Translations under genes and position numbers: made by a program
Source of the DNA: a virus
IMG/VR virus record: IMGVR_UViG_3300032213_000971
Coordinates: 1 to 60,505 of that record
Reading direction: 5' to 3' (one strand)
DNA length: 60,505 bases
The notes under the pieces: model-generated
What the model was told of the DNA's origin: nothing
The model's database searches: none
What the model saw: the letters and a program-made list of their open reading frames with translations, nothing else
Shown: positions 33,461 through 40,224 of the stretch, in pieces
How the letters are laid out: the number at the start of each line of letters is the position of its first letter
Numbering within the stretch: position 1 is the first letter of the stretch

Positions 33461-33461
33461 A

Positions 33462-34151
33462 ATGAACATCATCAAACCATGCACACGCTGCGAAACAGAG
33501 TTCTCGTCCGAGGTTCTGGAGTACAACGGTAGGCAGATCTTCGCGCAGGACATGTGCGACACCTGTTTGGAGAAAGCCATCCAGTCAGAGGAGGAAAAGT
33601 GGGAGGAAACAGTAAAGGCTAACCGGGAAAAACTATTCTGGGAGGAGATTCCTCCCTTGTACCAAGGCACAGACCCATCCAGACTCCGGGAGGATGTCCT
33701 GCACGCCATCAACACCTACACATACAACCCCACGGGGCTGGGTATCATCGGGGTGTCAGGGGCAGGCAAAACACGGGCCGCTGTCATGTTGCTGCACAGA
33801 CTGCACACCCAGAATAGGTCTGTATGCTTCATAAAGGCCACAGAAATCACTTTGGTGGCCCGGGATAGGTATTCGGACGAGCCGACCATTAAAAACCTCG
33901 CCACGGGGCGTATAGCGCGATTCTACAAATCCGATGTGATCCTGATCGACGACATCGGGAAAGGTCGCCTCACCCCCACCGCTGAAGAACTCCTGTTCGA
34001 TGTCATTGACCGCAGGAACGAAAACATGCTGCCAACACTTTGGACTTCCAATATGAATGCAAAGGGTCTACAACAGGCATTCTCTGAAGACCGGGGAGAT
34101 GCACTAATCCGCCGACTCCGGGAATTCACAAAAGTAATCACAACCAAATAA
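33462..34151 (+). CDS. DnaC-like helicase loader ATPase with N-terminal zinc finger
   Basis: This is a 229-residue protein. Residues about 7-40 contain CTRCETEF and CDTCLEK, a likely zinc finger. The ATPase core has Walker A GVSGAGKTRA (about 98-107), Walker B VILIDDIG and the sensor-like LWTSNM. It should load the host replicative helicase at the phage origin. The start at 33462 lies one base after the stop of the initiator gene, a spacing used often here. No phage helicase or polymerase is present, so host enzymes are recruited. Confidence 0.85.
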   Translation: MNIIKPCTRCETEFSSEVLEYNGRQIFAQDMCDTCLEKAIQSEEEKWEETVKANREKLFWEEIPPLYQGTDPSRLREDVLHAINTYTYNPTGLGIIGVSGAGKTRAAVMLLHRLHTQNRSVCFIKATEITLVARDRYSDEPTIKNLATGRIARFYKSDVILIDDIGKGRLTPTAEELLFDVIDRRNENMLPTLWTSNMNAKGLQQAFSEDRGDALIRRLREFTKVITTK

Positions 34152-34235
34152 ATGAACTACTATAAAGACCACAACGATATCTTGCTGATCGTAATCGTAA
34201 TTCTTTCAATCTTGATTATGCTTCGCGCAATCTAA
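34152..34235 (+). CDS. 27-residue membrane peptide
   Basis: ATG at 34152 follows the loader stop directly. The peptide has a short polar start and one membrane helix (ILLIVIVILSILIMLR). Very short, but the start and hydrophobic pattern are clean. Confidence 0.45.
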   Translation: MNYYKDHNDILLIVIVILSILIMLRAI

Positions 34236-34242
34236 AATTATC

Positions 34243-34309
34243 CCCACTTGCATGGGTTAAACAATACAACCCAAAACTGTCTTGTGGAACGAGTGACCAT
34301 GCAAGTGGG
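34243..34309 (+). ncRNA. Long inverted-repeat element, structured leader
   Basis: CCCACTTGCATGG (34243-34255) is matched perfectly by CCATGCAAGTGGG (34297-34309), enclosing 41 bases. In RNA this makes a 13-pair stem whose base lies 13 nt before the start of the 34323 gene. It could be an attenuator, a translational control element or a small RNA. There is no T-run after the stem, only CCTTTT, so simple termination is weak. Confidence 0.55.
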
Positions 34310-34322
34310 AACCTTTTATAAA

Positions 34323-34682
34323 ATGAATAACCAACATACCGACGAACAAGTTGCTCAAGAGGTTGAAACTCCACGATGCGAGGCGGAACGCTTTGAAGCT
34401 CTTGAAGGCTCTGCCATCCGTAGGGATTGCGTTAAATTAAATTTCGCCCGACAGCTTGAGCGTGAACTTGTCGCAGCAGAGTCCGAACTACTCCAATCAC
34501 AGGATATCAATTCGTTTCTAGACACCGAGTTCCGTATTGCTACCAAGCGTGCAGAGAAAGCAGAGGCAGAAAACCAGAAGCTCCGCGAGATCGTGGAAAG
34601 ATACCGAGTTTGGGCAACCAGCGAGAACCCAACCCAAATTGAACTAGATAACCTAAAACAAAAATATGATGAACTCAACTAA
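34323..34682 (+). CDS. Coiled-coil early protein
   Basis: This 119-residue protein is highly charged and helical (RELVAAESELLQSQ; KRAEKAEAENQKLREIV), so a coiled coil is expected over most of its length. The start at 34323 is chosen over an upstream TTG frame that would run through the inverted repeat. Similar charged coiled-coil proteins occur in phage early regions with unknown function. Confidence 0.65.
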   Translation: MNNQHTDEQVAQEVETPRCEAERFEALEGSAIRRDCVKLNFARQLERELVAAESELLQSQDINSFLDTEFRIATKRAEKAEAENQKLREIVERYRVWATSENPTQIELDNLKQKYDELN

Positions 34683-34794
34683 ACAGCACATTGATAAATT
34701 CACTAAAGACTCACTACTCTGGAACGCTATTTCTTGGGCAGGAGTATTCATCTGTGGAAGCATCATGGCAATTTATTACTTCTTGCTAAAATGA
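34666..34794 (+). CDS. 42-residue membrane protein
   Basis: ATG at 34666 overlaps the coiled-coil gene end. After a polar helix there is one membrane span (AISWAGVFICGSIMAIYYFLL). It overlaps the alpha-CTD-like gene start by four bases (ATGA). Unknown function. Confidence 0.5.
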   Translation: MMNSTKQHIDKFTKDSLLWNAISWAGVFICGSIMAIYYFLLK

Positions 34795-35009
34795 AACCCG
34801 ACATACAGCACATATTACCATTAAGCATCAACCACCTAAAACTTACAGAAAAGGAAGCATCAGCATTGAAGATGCTTAATGTTTGTACGTTTTCAGACAT
34901 ATTTAAAATTAAAAAATACGACTTTATAAAAATTAAAGGGTTCGGAAGAACATCTTTAAATAAATTGGTAGATAAATTTGCTGAATACGCAATTGTTATA
35001 CCAAATTAA
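34791..35009 (+). CDS. RNA polymerase alpha C-terminal domain-like protein
   Basis: This is a 72-residue protein. The helix-hairpin-helix pattern follows the bacterial alpha-CTD closely: LTEKEASALKMLNVCTFSDI, then LxKIKKYDFIKIKGFGR and SLNKLVDKF, where KIKGFGRTSL corresponds to the KIRNFGRKSL region that binds UP-element DNA. No other RNA polymerase part is present. It could compete for or retarget host polymerase, and the phage promoters have A-tracts upstream of -35. A helix-hairpin-helix DNA-binding protein of other function is the alternative. Confidence 0.68.
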   Translation: MKPDIQHILPLSINHLKLTEKEASALKMLNVCTFSDIFKIKKYDFIKIKGFGRTSLNKLVDKFAEYAIVIPN

Positions 35010-35012
35010 AAA

Positions 35013-35057
35013 ATGAAACCATTCATCGAACCAGACCCAGACGAAGACCAACTATGA
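35013..35057 (+). CDS. 14-residue acidic leader-like ORF
   Basis: The short frame MKPFIEPDPDEDQL follows an A-run and overlaps the next start as ATGA. It may be a translated peptide or just a coupling leader for the zinc-ribbon gene. Low certainty because of its length. Confidence 0.3.
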   Translation: MKPFIEPDPDEDQL

Positions 35058-35296
35058 GCCTAATACAAAAAGCCAAAAACCTAGCAGAGACTGCTATGGT
35101 GTGGGTAGACGCAGGAATGCCAATCGTAGATAAAAAGACCTACGACCATCGGATTTCCATCTGCAACAAATGCCCGGATCTAATCAACAACCATTGCATT
35201 CATTGCGGGTGCTTCATGCCAGCAAAATCATGGCTCGCGACCGAAGGATGCGCTCACCCACGCGACCAAAAATATTACCCAGAGATCAATCAATAG
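35054..35296 (+). CDS. Small zinc-ribbon phage protein
   Basis: This 80-residue protein has CNKCPD, HCIHCGCFM and EGCAHP, which provide two CxxC knuckles and further cysteines. Phage proteins with the pattern C-x2-C, C-x2-C-x-C and AKSW are common near terminase genes but have no known activity. It is the last gene before the packaging region. Confidence 0.68.
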   Translation: MSLIQKAKNLAETAMVWVDAGMPIVDKKTYDHRISICNKCPDLINNHCIHCGCFMPAKSWLATEGCAHPRDQKYYPEINQ

Positions 35297-35368
35297 GGGA
35301 TATTTAAGGGGCTTTTATAATTAATATGTCAAGACATTTCAATCGCATACCTTAAACCGGGACATCTT

Positions 35369-35398
35369 TTGCTTGTTAAAATACAAAAATTCTATAAG
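35369..35398 (+). promoter_or_regulatory. Possible promoter before small terminase
   Basis: TTGCTT (35369) and TATAAG (35393) are 18 bases apart in the AT-rich 122-base gap before the small terminase. The -35 is weak and the shared downstream element of P1-P4 is absent. Offered only as a candidate. Confidence 0.3.
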
Positions 35399-35418
35399 AG
35401 GGGGTTTGCCTAACGCTT

Positions 35419-36045
35419 ATGCCAGCACTATCTAACGCCAAACACGAACGCTTCGCACGACTACTTGTTCAGGGGGTGACGGCTACTGAAGCCGTTAGGA
35501 AAGTATACCCGGAGGCATCGTCTAAATCGTCTATCGTCATGGGCAGTCGCCTCAAGCATTCGCTAGAGATAGCGTCCCGGATAGCAGAGATGAAGGAGAT
35601 CATCGACAACCAGTTTGCAATGACAACCGGGGAGCGCAGGGATGCTCTTCGTCGCATGGGTGCTGGGGAGATCCCAACGAAGGTGACCCGCAGGGCAAAC
35701 GGAAAGATCGAAGCAACATACGACAGGCTGGCTGCACTTCAGTTGGACGCACGACTGGCAGGGGAACTAGGTGGCGATACGACTATCAATATGCACGCTG
35801 GGCCTACCCTGAAGCTGGATTTCCATGTGCTAGGCAGGAACACCAGCATGACCCCGGAGCTAGAGGCAGAGTGGCAGGAACTGAACAAGCCCCAGACCCG
35901 GGAGCTTCCAGAGCCACCACCAGAGCAGGAGGAAGATTTCAGCCTGTACGAGCAGGCAGAGATCAACCCAAAGAAAACCATGACATTAGATCAAGCGGCA
36001 CAAATCATCGATATTAGTACCGATAAACAGGATTCTACAGAGTAA
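35419..36045 (+). CDS. terS: Terminase small subunit
   Basis: This is a 208-residue protein. Residues 1-75 match small-terminase N-terminal domains: KHERFARLLVQGVTATEAVRKVYPEA is a helix-turn-helix that binds the packaging site. A coiled middle follows, then an acidic proline-rich tail (ELPEPPPEQEEDF) that likely contacts the large subunit. The large subunit lies 580 bases downstream. Confidence 0.82.
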   Translation: MPALSNAKHERFARLLVQGVTATEAVRKVYPEASSKSSIVMGSRLKHSLEIASRIAEMKEIIDNQFAMTTGERRDALRRMGAGEIPTKVTRRANGKIEATYDRLAALQLDARLAGELGGDTTINMHAGPTLKLDFHVLGRNTSMTPELEAEWQELNKPQTRELPEPPPEQEEDFSLYEQAEINPKKTMTLDQAAQIIDISTDKQDSTE

Positions 36046-36100
36046 TCCAATTATCTATGACTATGTTTATCTGATGTTACAGAAGTTAAGTAAACCAAAT

Positions 36101-36298
36101 ATGAAAGCAATACTTGAATTCAACCTACCAGAAGAAGAAGACGAGCATGATACTGCCATGAAGGGGTTGCGTTATCGTTCAGTCATAGATCATACGATGG
36201 AGCTAATCCGCAACAAGCTGAAGCACGGTCACACCTACAAAACCCCGGAGGATGCCCTAGAAGACATCAGGCGGGAGATCCTTGTCTGGTTGCCCTAA
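36101..36298 (+). CDS. Small conserved phage protein
   Basis: This 65-residue protein runs from ATG 36101, chosen because MKAILEFNLPEEEDEH is the usual start of this small phage family; an upstream ATG at 36074 is in frame. It continues with HTMELIRNKLKHG and a C-terminal helix. Its role is unknown. It ends five bases before tRNA-Thr. Confidence 0.68.
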   Translation: MKAILEFNLPEEEDEHDTAMKGLRYRSVIDHTMELIRNKLKHGHTYKTPEDALEDIRREILVWLP

Positions 36299-36303
36299 TC
36301 TTC

Positions 36304-36375
36304 GCCTCGCTAGTATAATGGCTATTGCGCCCGATTTGTAATCGGGTAATCCCGGTTCAACTCCGGGGCGAGGCT
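36304..36375 (+). tRNA. tRNA-Thr (anticodon TGT)
   Basis: The acceptor stem GCCTCGC pairs with GCGAGGC. The anticodon stem CCCGA/TCGGG closes the loop TTTGTAA, giving anticodon TGT for codon ACA. The T-stem CCCGG/CCGGG encloses TTCAACT. CCA is not encoded; TCT follows the discriminator position. ACA codons are frequent in the AT-rich phage genes, so this tRNA may support translation. Confidence 0.9.
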
Positions 36376-36587
36376 CTCTTCTTCCCGGTGTAACCCGGGC
36401 CGACTGCGGCACCATAGATCGTCTTCACCCGGACGGCATCAGGCAACTGCTGGACAGCAACACGCAACCGGGCGGCATAGTCTGGCCCCATGAGGCGGAT
36501 CAGGTGCGCGAACTCTGCCCCGGCTGCGGCCAGCTTCAATGCCTCTGTGAAGGCGAACATTTCCTGTTCTTGGTATTGGTGCATCAT
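36357..36587 (-). CDS. Candidate minus-strand gene
   Basis: This frame of 76 residues fills a gap without any + strand gene. The start at 36587 has AGAGG seven bases upstream; a longer start at 36608 is possible. The product has good coding character (AEFAHLIRLMGPDYAARLRVAV) but no recognised family. It is convergent with the upstream genes, and its 3' end overlaps tRNA-Thr by 19 bases. It would be the only gene on the minus strand. Confidence 0.45.
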   Translation of the reverse strand: MMHQYQEQEMFAFTEALKLAAAGAEFAHLIRLMGPDYAARLRVAVQQLPDAVRVKTIYGAAVGPGYTGKKRASPRS

Positions 36588-36626
36588 TTGGTTGCCTCTA
36601 CTTATCATTGTTGCTAAATAACGCAA

Positions 36627-38519
36627 ATGAATATCGATACAGGCTATAGAATAACACCACCAGACTGCATTAAGGTTTACCATAAGCACGCATTAAACAT
36701 CCGGGCAGAGGCAGACCGGGATGAAGAGTTAGGTATCCTTTATGCAGCCAAATACATAGCCGAGCGAGTTGTTCGCACCCCGCCGAACATCACCGAGATC
36801 TCCATTCCGATAGCACAGGACATCATCAGGAAGTACGTCATGCACCTACTGAACAAGGATCAGTTTGAGGCAGCGGCTACTATCCTGTGGGGGCCGACCG
36901 TCTACGATTGGAGGCCGTTGTCTTCCCGGGATACATGGCGTTGCCTGTTCAAGCACGATCAAGTGCTGGTGCAAGGGGCTGGTGCTATGGGCAAATCATT
37001 CGGGGCTGCGGCATGGTTCTACCTAGATTGGTTCCGAGACCCGGAGTACACCTGTATCAAGGTCATCTCTCTCACGAAGGAGCATGCCGAGCGCAACATA
37101 TTCGCCAACATCAAGACGTTTCACAGGACGGCACTTGTGCAGCCGTTGACCGATCAAGAGGAACGAGCCACCAGCATTCAGGTGACCAGCGATTCCAAGC
37201 AGGGCATTCACCTAGTAGCGATCCCACGGGGAGAGTCAGGGCATGGTACGTTGCGTGGGTTCCACCCGATACCTAGGCCCGGGCAGGAGCATCAGAAGTG
37301 GGGCAGACTATCCCGGACGCATGTCGTGTTGGACGAGGCGGAGGAGATCCCGGTTGGAGTCTGGGAGGGCATCAACAACATCCTATCGACTGCCGACATG
37401 GATCACTACCGTGGACACATCAAGGTCTTTGGAGCCAGCAACCCTAGGGACAGGACTAGTGACTTCGCCCAGAGGTGCGAGCCGCAGGAAGGATGGGGCA
37501 GCGTGGACTGCGAGGAGGATTTCGAGTGGGACAGCAAGGAGGGATACCATGTGCTTCGACTGGACGCAGCCCGGTGTGAGAATGTCGTGGAGCGTAGGAT
37601 TGTTTACCCGGGCCTGCAAACCTATCAGGGGTTCATGAGCTACATTTCCCGGGGGCGCACAGCAGAGGCCATGACGATGGCAAGAGGCTGGTTCCCGGAG
37701 GAAGGAATCAGCATGGGCATAATCACCCCGGCCATGATGGACAACAGCATTGGTATCGTCCGCTTTATCGGCCCTGTCGTGCCTCTGGCAGCGTTTGACT
37801 TGGCATTGGAGGGGGTTGATCAGGTGCTATGCTCTTACGGCAGATTTGGGCTTTCTGACGGGTGGACACCGCAGAGCGGTCAGTTCATATCGTTCAAGCA
37901 GCCCAAGGTGGTACTTCAGCTTGACTCACAGATCCCATTCCCCAAGAAGCCGACACTTGAGCAGGCGGAAGCCATCATAAAGTTCTGCAAGCAGATGAGG
38001 ATTTCGCCTAGCTGGCTTGCTGTGGACAGGACAGGAAACGGTGCCGGGATTCACGACTCGTTGTGCAGCCTGTTTGGGAAAGATGTGCTTGGTGTCAACT
38101 ACTCATGGGCGGCGACTGACACGCACATTCTGGGAGACGACTCGCAGAAGGCATCGGAGTTGTACAATGGAGTTGTGACAGAGTTGATCTTTGGGCTGGC
38201 GAAGTATCTGGAGTTTGAGTTCTTGAAGATATCCCCCGGGTTCCGCAACGAGGATTTGATCAAACAGGCAACGGCCCGGAGGTACAAGCAGAAGGGCAAG
38301 GGAATGGTCAGGGTCGAGAGCAAGGGAGAGTATTGCAAGCGCACCCGGCAATCTAGCCCGGACGCATTGGATTCGTTGAGCATGATGGTTTTCCTGATGA
38401 GGCAGCGGAGTGGAGAGACTGCCCGGATGACCGACGAAAAGAAGGAAGCATTTGATCCCCGGAAGCGCATGGACAGGAGCATTGTTGACAACATGGAGTT
38501 TGTTGATATGTCTGACTAA
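36627..38519 (+). CDS. terL: Terminase large subunit
   Basis: This is a 630-residue protein. The ATPase has a Walker A-like loop VQGAGAMGKSFG (about 113-124) and Walker B THVVLDEAEE (about 230-239). The nuclease half shows AAFDLALEG (about 391-399), WLAVDRTGNGAG and a C-terminal SSPDALDSL, giving the acidic residues of the RNase H-like fold. It pumps DNA into the procapsid and cuts concatemers. Its length is in the usual range. An A-rich leader without Shine-Dalgarno precedes it. Downstream is the long non-coding region with two tRNAs. Confidence 0.9.
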   Translation: MNIDTGYRITPPDCIKVYHKHALNIRAEADRDEELGILYAAKYIAERVVRTPPNITEISIPIAQDIIRKYVMHLLNKDQFEAAATILWGPTVYDWRPLSSRDTWRCLFKHDQVLVQGAGAMGKSFGAAAWFYLDWFRDPEYTCIKVISLTKEHAERNIFANIKTFHRTALVQPLTDQEERATSIQVTSDSKQGIHLVAIPRGESGHGTLRGFHPIPRPGQEHQKWGRLSRTHVVLDEAEEIPVGVWEGINNILSTADMDHYRGHIKVFGASNPRDRTSDFAQRCEPQEGWGSVDCEEDFEWDSKEGYHVLRLDAARCENVVERRIVYPGLQTYQGFMSYISRGRTAEAMTMARGWFPEEGISMGIITPAMMDNSIGIVRFIGPVVPLAAFDLALEGVDQVLCSYGRFGLSDGWTPQSGQFISFKQPKVVLQLDSQIPFPKKPTLEQAEAIIKFCKQMRISPSWLAVDRTGNGAGIHDSLCSLFGKDVLGVNYSWAATDTHILGDDSQKASELYNGVVTELIFGLAKYLEFEFLKISPGFRNEDLIKQATARRYKQKGKGMVRVESKGEYCKRTRQSSPDALDSLSMMVFLMRQRSGETARMTDEKKEAFDPRKRMDRSIVDNMEFVDMSD

Positions 38520-38548
38520 ACAGATCCACAAGTGTGGAACCCTGTTAC

Positions 38549-38590
38549 GATGTCGTCCTAGGGGTGGGGAAACATTCTTTGGGCGGCATC
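38549..38590 (+). other. Hairpin upstream of tRNA-Gln
   Basis: GATGTCGTCC (38549-38558) pairs with GGGCGGCATC (38581-38590) over ten pairs, two of them G-T. A smaller hairpin CCACA/TGTGG lies at 38526-38537 after the terminase stop. The larger stem ends five bases before tRNA-Gln and could guide 5' processing. Confidence 0.5.
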
Positions 38591-38595
38591 AGCAA

Positions 38596-38669
38596 TACCC
38601 TTTGGTGTAACGGTAGCACAGGAGACTTTGACTCTCCCAGTCATGGTTCAAATCCATGAGGGGTAGCCA
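38596..38669 (+). tRNA. tRNA-Gln (anticodon TTG)
   Basis: The acceptor TACCCTT pairs with AGGGGTA (one G-T pair). Anticodon stem GGAGA/TCTCC with loop CTTTGAC gives anticodon TTG for CAA. T-stem CATGG/CCATG encloses TTCAAAT. The 3' end GCCA is encoded at 38666-38669 and is followed by ATTTTTG. CAA is heavily used in the Gln-rich internal virion proteins, which may explain its presence. Confidence 0.92.
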
Positions 38670-38699
38670 ATTTTTGTGAACGAGTGAACGAATGGATCG

Positions 38700-38747
38700 A
38701 CGCTAGGAGAAACGCTAGGACAAACGCTAGGACAAACGCTAGTAAAG
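38700..38747 (+). repeat. Four 12-bp direct repeats (ACGCTAGGACAA)
   Basis: Four units in perfect register: ACGCTAGGAGAA, ACGCTAGGACAA, ACGCTAGGACAA and ACGCTAGTAAAG. They lie between tRNA-Gln and tRNA-Trp in non-coding DNA. Tandem 12-mers like these resemble iterons or protein-binding arrays and could serve replication, packaging or regulation. Confidence 0.85.
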
Positions 38748-38980
38748 TTTCATATATCAATCAATCCGCCGCATAATGACAGATATAGTTGACATTATCC
38801 TTTTTAAAAGGACAGGTTGCCCCTGTTACTATTCAGGGGTGGTGGAAGTCATTTACCATCAGCATCTAGTAAGATGACCGATCTGCTCTTTCTGAAAGAA
38901 AAAGTGGTAGTTTTTTCCGTCAAAATATTAATGATCGCGCACATTCAATAAAAGTCTACGAGCGAAAACAATAATTGTTT
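38748..38980 (+). other. Non-coding stretch with small hairpins
   Basis: No convincing gene is present. CCCCTG/CAGGGG (about 38820-38840) forms a hairpin with an eight-base loop, and a near-palindrome around CCTTTTTAAAAGG lies just before it. A consensus -35 TTGACA occurs at about 38791 but has no fitting -10. A TCTTTC/GAAAGA stem with A- and T-runs follows near 38890-38920. Confidence 0.5.
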
Positions 38981-39060
38981 CATATCGGGTATAATTCGTC
39001 GCCACAGACGAGTAATGTGACATATCGGGTGTAGTATCGTCGTTTATGGCGAATAACACA
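38981..39060 (+). repeat. Two tandem 40-bp imperfect repeats with hairpins
   Basis: Copies at 38981-39020 and 39021-39060 both begin CATATCGGGT and continue with TATAAT-like (TATAATTCGTC) and GTAGTATCGTC. Each contains a five-pair stem, TCGTC/GACGA in the first and TCGTC/GGCGA in the second, so pairing is kept despite a base change. They may be paired promoters or binding sites ahead of tRNA-Trp. Confidence 0.65.
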
Positions 39061-39128
39061 CTAGCTATGGTGCCGTGCATGGTTTACAAAACCTTGCCAT
39101 AACTGCAAACATGTGTAGAGTTTGTAAC

Positions 39129-39205
39129 GCAGTCCAATGTTCCAAGGATAGGCGATTGGGACTCCAAATCCCGATGGGTTGGTTCGATTCCAACGGGCTG
39201 TGCCA
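39129..39205 (+). tRNA. tRNA-Trp (anticodon CCA)
   Basis: The acceptor GCAGTCC pairs with GGGCTGT (two wobble pairs). The anticodon loop CTCCAAA on stem TGGGA/TCCCG gives anticodon CCA. T-stem GTTGG/CCAAC encloses TTCGATT. GCCA is encoded at the 3' end, followed by a T-run as after tRNA-Gln. The D-arm is weak (GTT/GGC), so it is slightly unusual. Confidence 0.82.
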
Positions 39206-39212
39206 ATTTTTT

Positions 39213-39419
39213 ATGAAGACAAAAGCAACAATCATTGCCTACAGACCGTGGAACGGAAGCTACTGGGCTTACCGAATGGATTCCTTGAATCATAATGGCG
39301 AAGGTGGAGAACTAATCGCTCGCGGTGACACAATAGAGCAATGCAGGGAGCGCGTCTTTGAGTGGCTGGATGAAAAACGAGAAGCCGATCTTTTGAATAA
39401 ACTAAAAGAGAAAAAATAA
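39213..39419 (+). CDS. Small hypothetical protein
   Basis: This is a 68-residue protein from ATG 39213, seven bases after tRNA-Trp; the longer upstream frame would read through the tRNA and is rejected. It is a small alpha/beta peptide (ATIIAYRPWNGSYWAYRM, then a charged helix to the end). No family recognised. Confidence 0.62.
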   Translation: MKTKATIIAYRPWNGSYWAYRMDSLNHNGEGGELIARGDTIEQCRERVFEWLDEKREADLLNKLKEKK

Positions 39420-39482
39420 AATAATCCGCGTTAATGAATTAAAATGAAAACTCTCTCGGGGGAGGCATTGAGGGGCGAAATC

Positions 39483-39566
39483 GGTCAGGAGGTGTAATAC
39501 GCCGCTGATCGAAAGTAGTAGCGACCTGAACCTCCTCCGACCATTTTCGTAGCGTCACGAAAATGG
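39483..39566 (+). ncRNA. Candidate structured RNA with two hairpins
   Basis: AGGAGGT (39487-39493) pairs with ACCTCCT (39530-39536), extended by GGTC/GACC past a two-base bulge, and an inner CGCT/AGCG stem closes the loop. Directly after, CCATTTTCGT (39541-39550) pairs perfectly with ACGAAAATGG (39557-39566) over ten pairs. The second hairpin is followed by TTTA, so it may be the 3' end of a short RNA. Confidence 0.5.
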
Positions 39567-39574
39567 TTTAGACC

Positions 39575-39675
39575 ACACATGTGTCGAGTGCCAATAATGA
39601 ACGATTTTGTTAAAAATTGTGCATCACAATATTAACAAATTCCAATTATTGGTTGAACTTTCCGGGATTCCCGGG
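39575..39675. promoter_or_regulatory. Palindrome cluster upstream of ParB-like gene
   Basis: ACACATGTGT (39575-39584) is a perfect palindrome. CCAATAAT (39591) pairs with ATTATTGG (39645-39652) around an inner AT-rich hairpin TTTGTTAA/TTAACAAA and ATTGTG/CACAAT (39606-39639). A third palindrome CCGGGATTCCCGG follows near 39662. The ParB-like gene starts at 39688, so these may be its binding sites or an autoregulatory operator. Confidence 0.55.
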
Positions 39676-39687
39676 TAGTTCCGTTCT

Positions 39688-40182
39688 ATGCATAACCAAA
39701 TAGAAAGCATAAAAATAGATCAACTTGTACCTTACGCCCGGAACTCACGCACTCATAGCGACATTCAAGTATCGCAGATTGCTGCCAGCATAAAGGAGTT
39801 TGGGTTCACCAACCCGGTTCTGATTTCTGATGACCATGACATTATCGCCGGGCATGGCCGGGTACTGGCTGCAAAGAAGCTAGGAATGGAAGAAGTGCCG
39901 TGCATCAAGCTGTCGCATCTTACCGACACGCAACGCCGGGCATATGTCATCGCAGACAATCAGCACGCCATGAATTCCGGGTGGAACTTCGATATGCTTG
40001 CTGTCGAGATTGATGAACTGAACGACCAGAAGTTTGATATTTCAACCATTGGTTTCACTAATGAGGAGCTTGCTGACTTGATTGGAACTCCTGATGTCCC
40101 GGTGATTGATGAGGATAAAAACAAGGAAAAGGACAAAAGCCCGGTGATTTGTCCAAAGTGCAACCATGAGTTTGTTCCCTAG
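39688..40182 (+). CDS. ParB-like nuclease-domain protein with zinc ribbon
   Basis: This is a 164-residue protein. The first 95 residues match the ParB/sulfiredoxin N-terminal domain: LVPYARNSRTHSDIQVSQI, GFTNPVLIS, IIAGHGRVLAAKKLG and RAYVIADNQ. In phages this domain often precedes a DNA methyltransferase, but here the protein instead ends in a zinc knuckle (CPKCNHEF). It may bind DNA or act as a CTP-dependent clamp or nuclease. Its own leader is full of palindromes. The portal region follows. Confidence 0.82.
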   Translation: MHNQIESIKIDQLVPYARNSRTHSDIQVSQIAASIKEFGFTNPVLISDDHDIIAGHGRVLAAKKLGMEEVPCIKLSHLTDTQRRAYVIADNQHAMNSGWNFDMLAVEIDELNDQKFDISTIGFTNEELADLIGTPDVPVIDEDKNKEKDKSPVICPKCNHEFVP

Positions 40183-40224
40183 ATAACACTTGATGAATAA
40201 CAACAATTAATATACTAGAAAACT

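Noticed and set aside
38700-38747. Possible CRISPR array
   Set aside because: The repeats are 12 bases, directly adjacent without spacers, and no cas genes are present.
38791-38830. Promoter with perfect TTGACA
   Set aside because: No acceptable -10 box occurs 15-19 bases downstream.
39075-39212. Upstream extension of the 39213 gene
   Set aside because: It would translate through tRNA-Trp, and the better ATG lies just after the tRNA.
39444-39497. 17-codon frame MKTLSGEALRGEIGQEV before the hairpins
   Set aside because: Very short, no ribosome site, and it runs into the first stem of the structured element. A leader peptide remains possible but is not supported.
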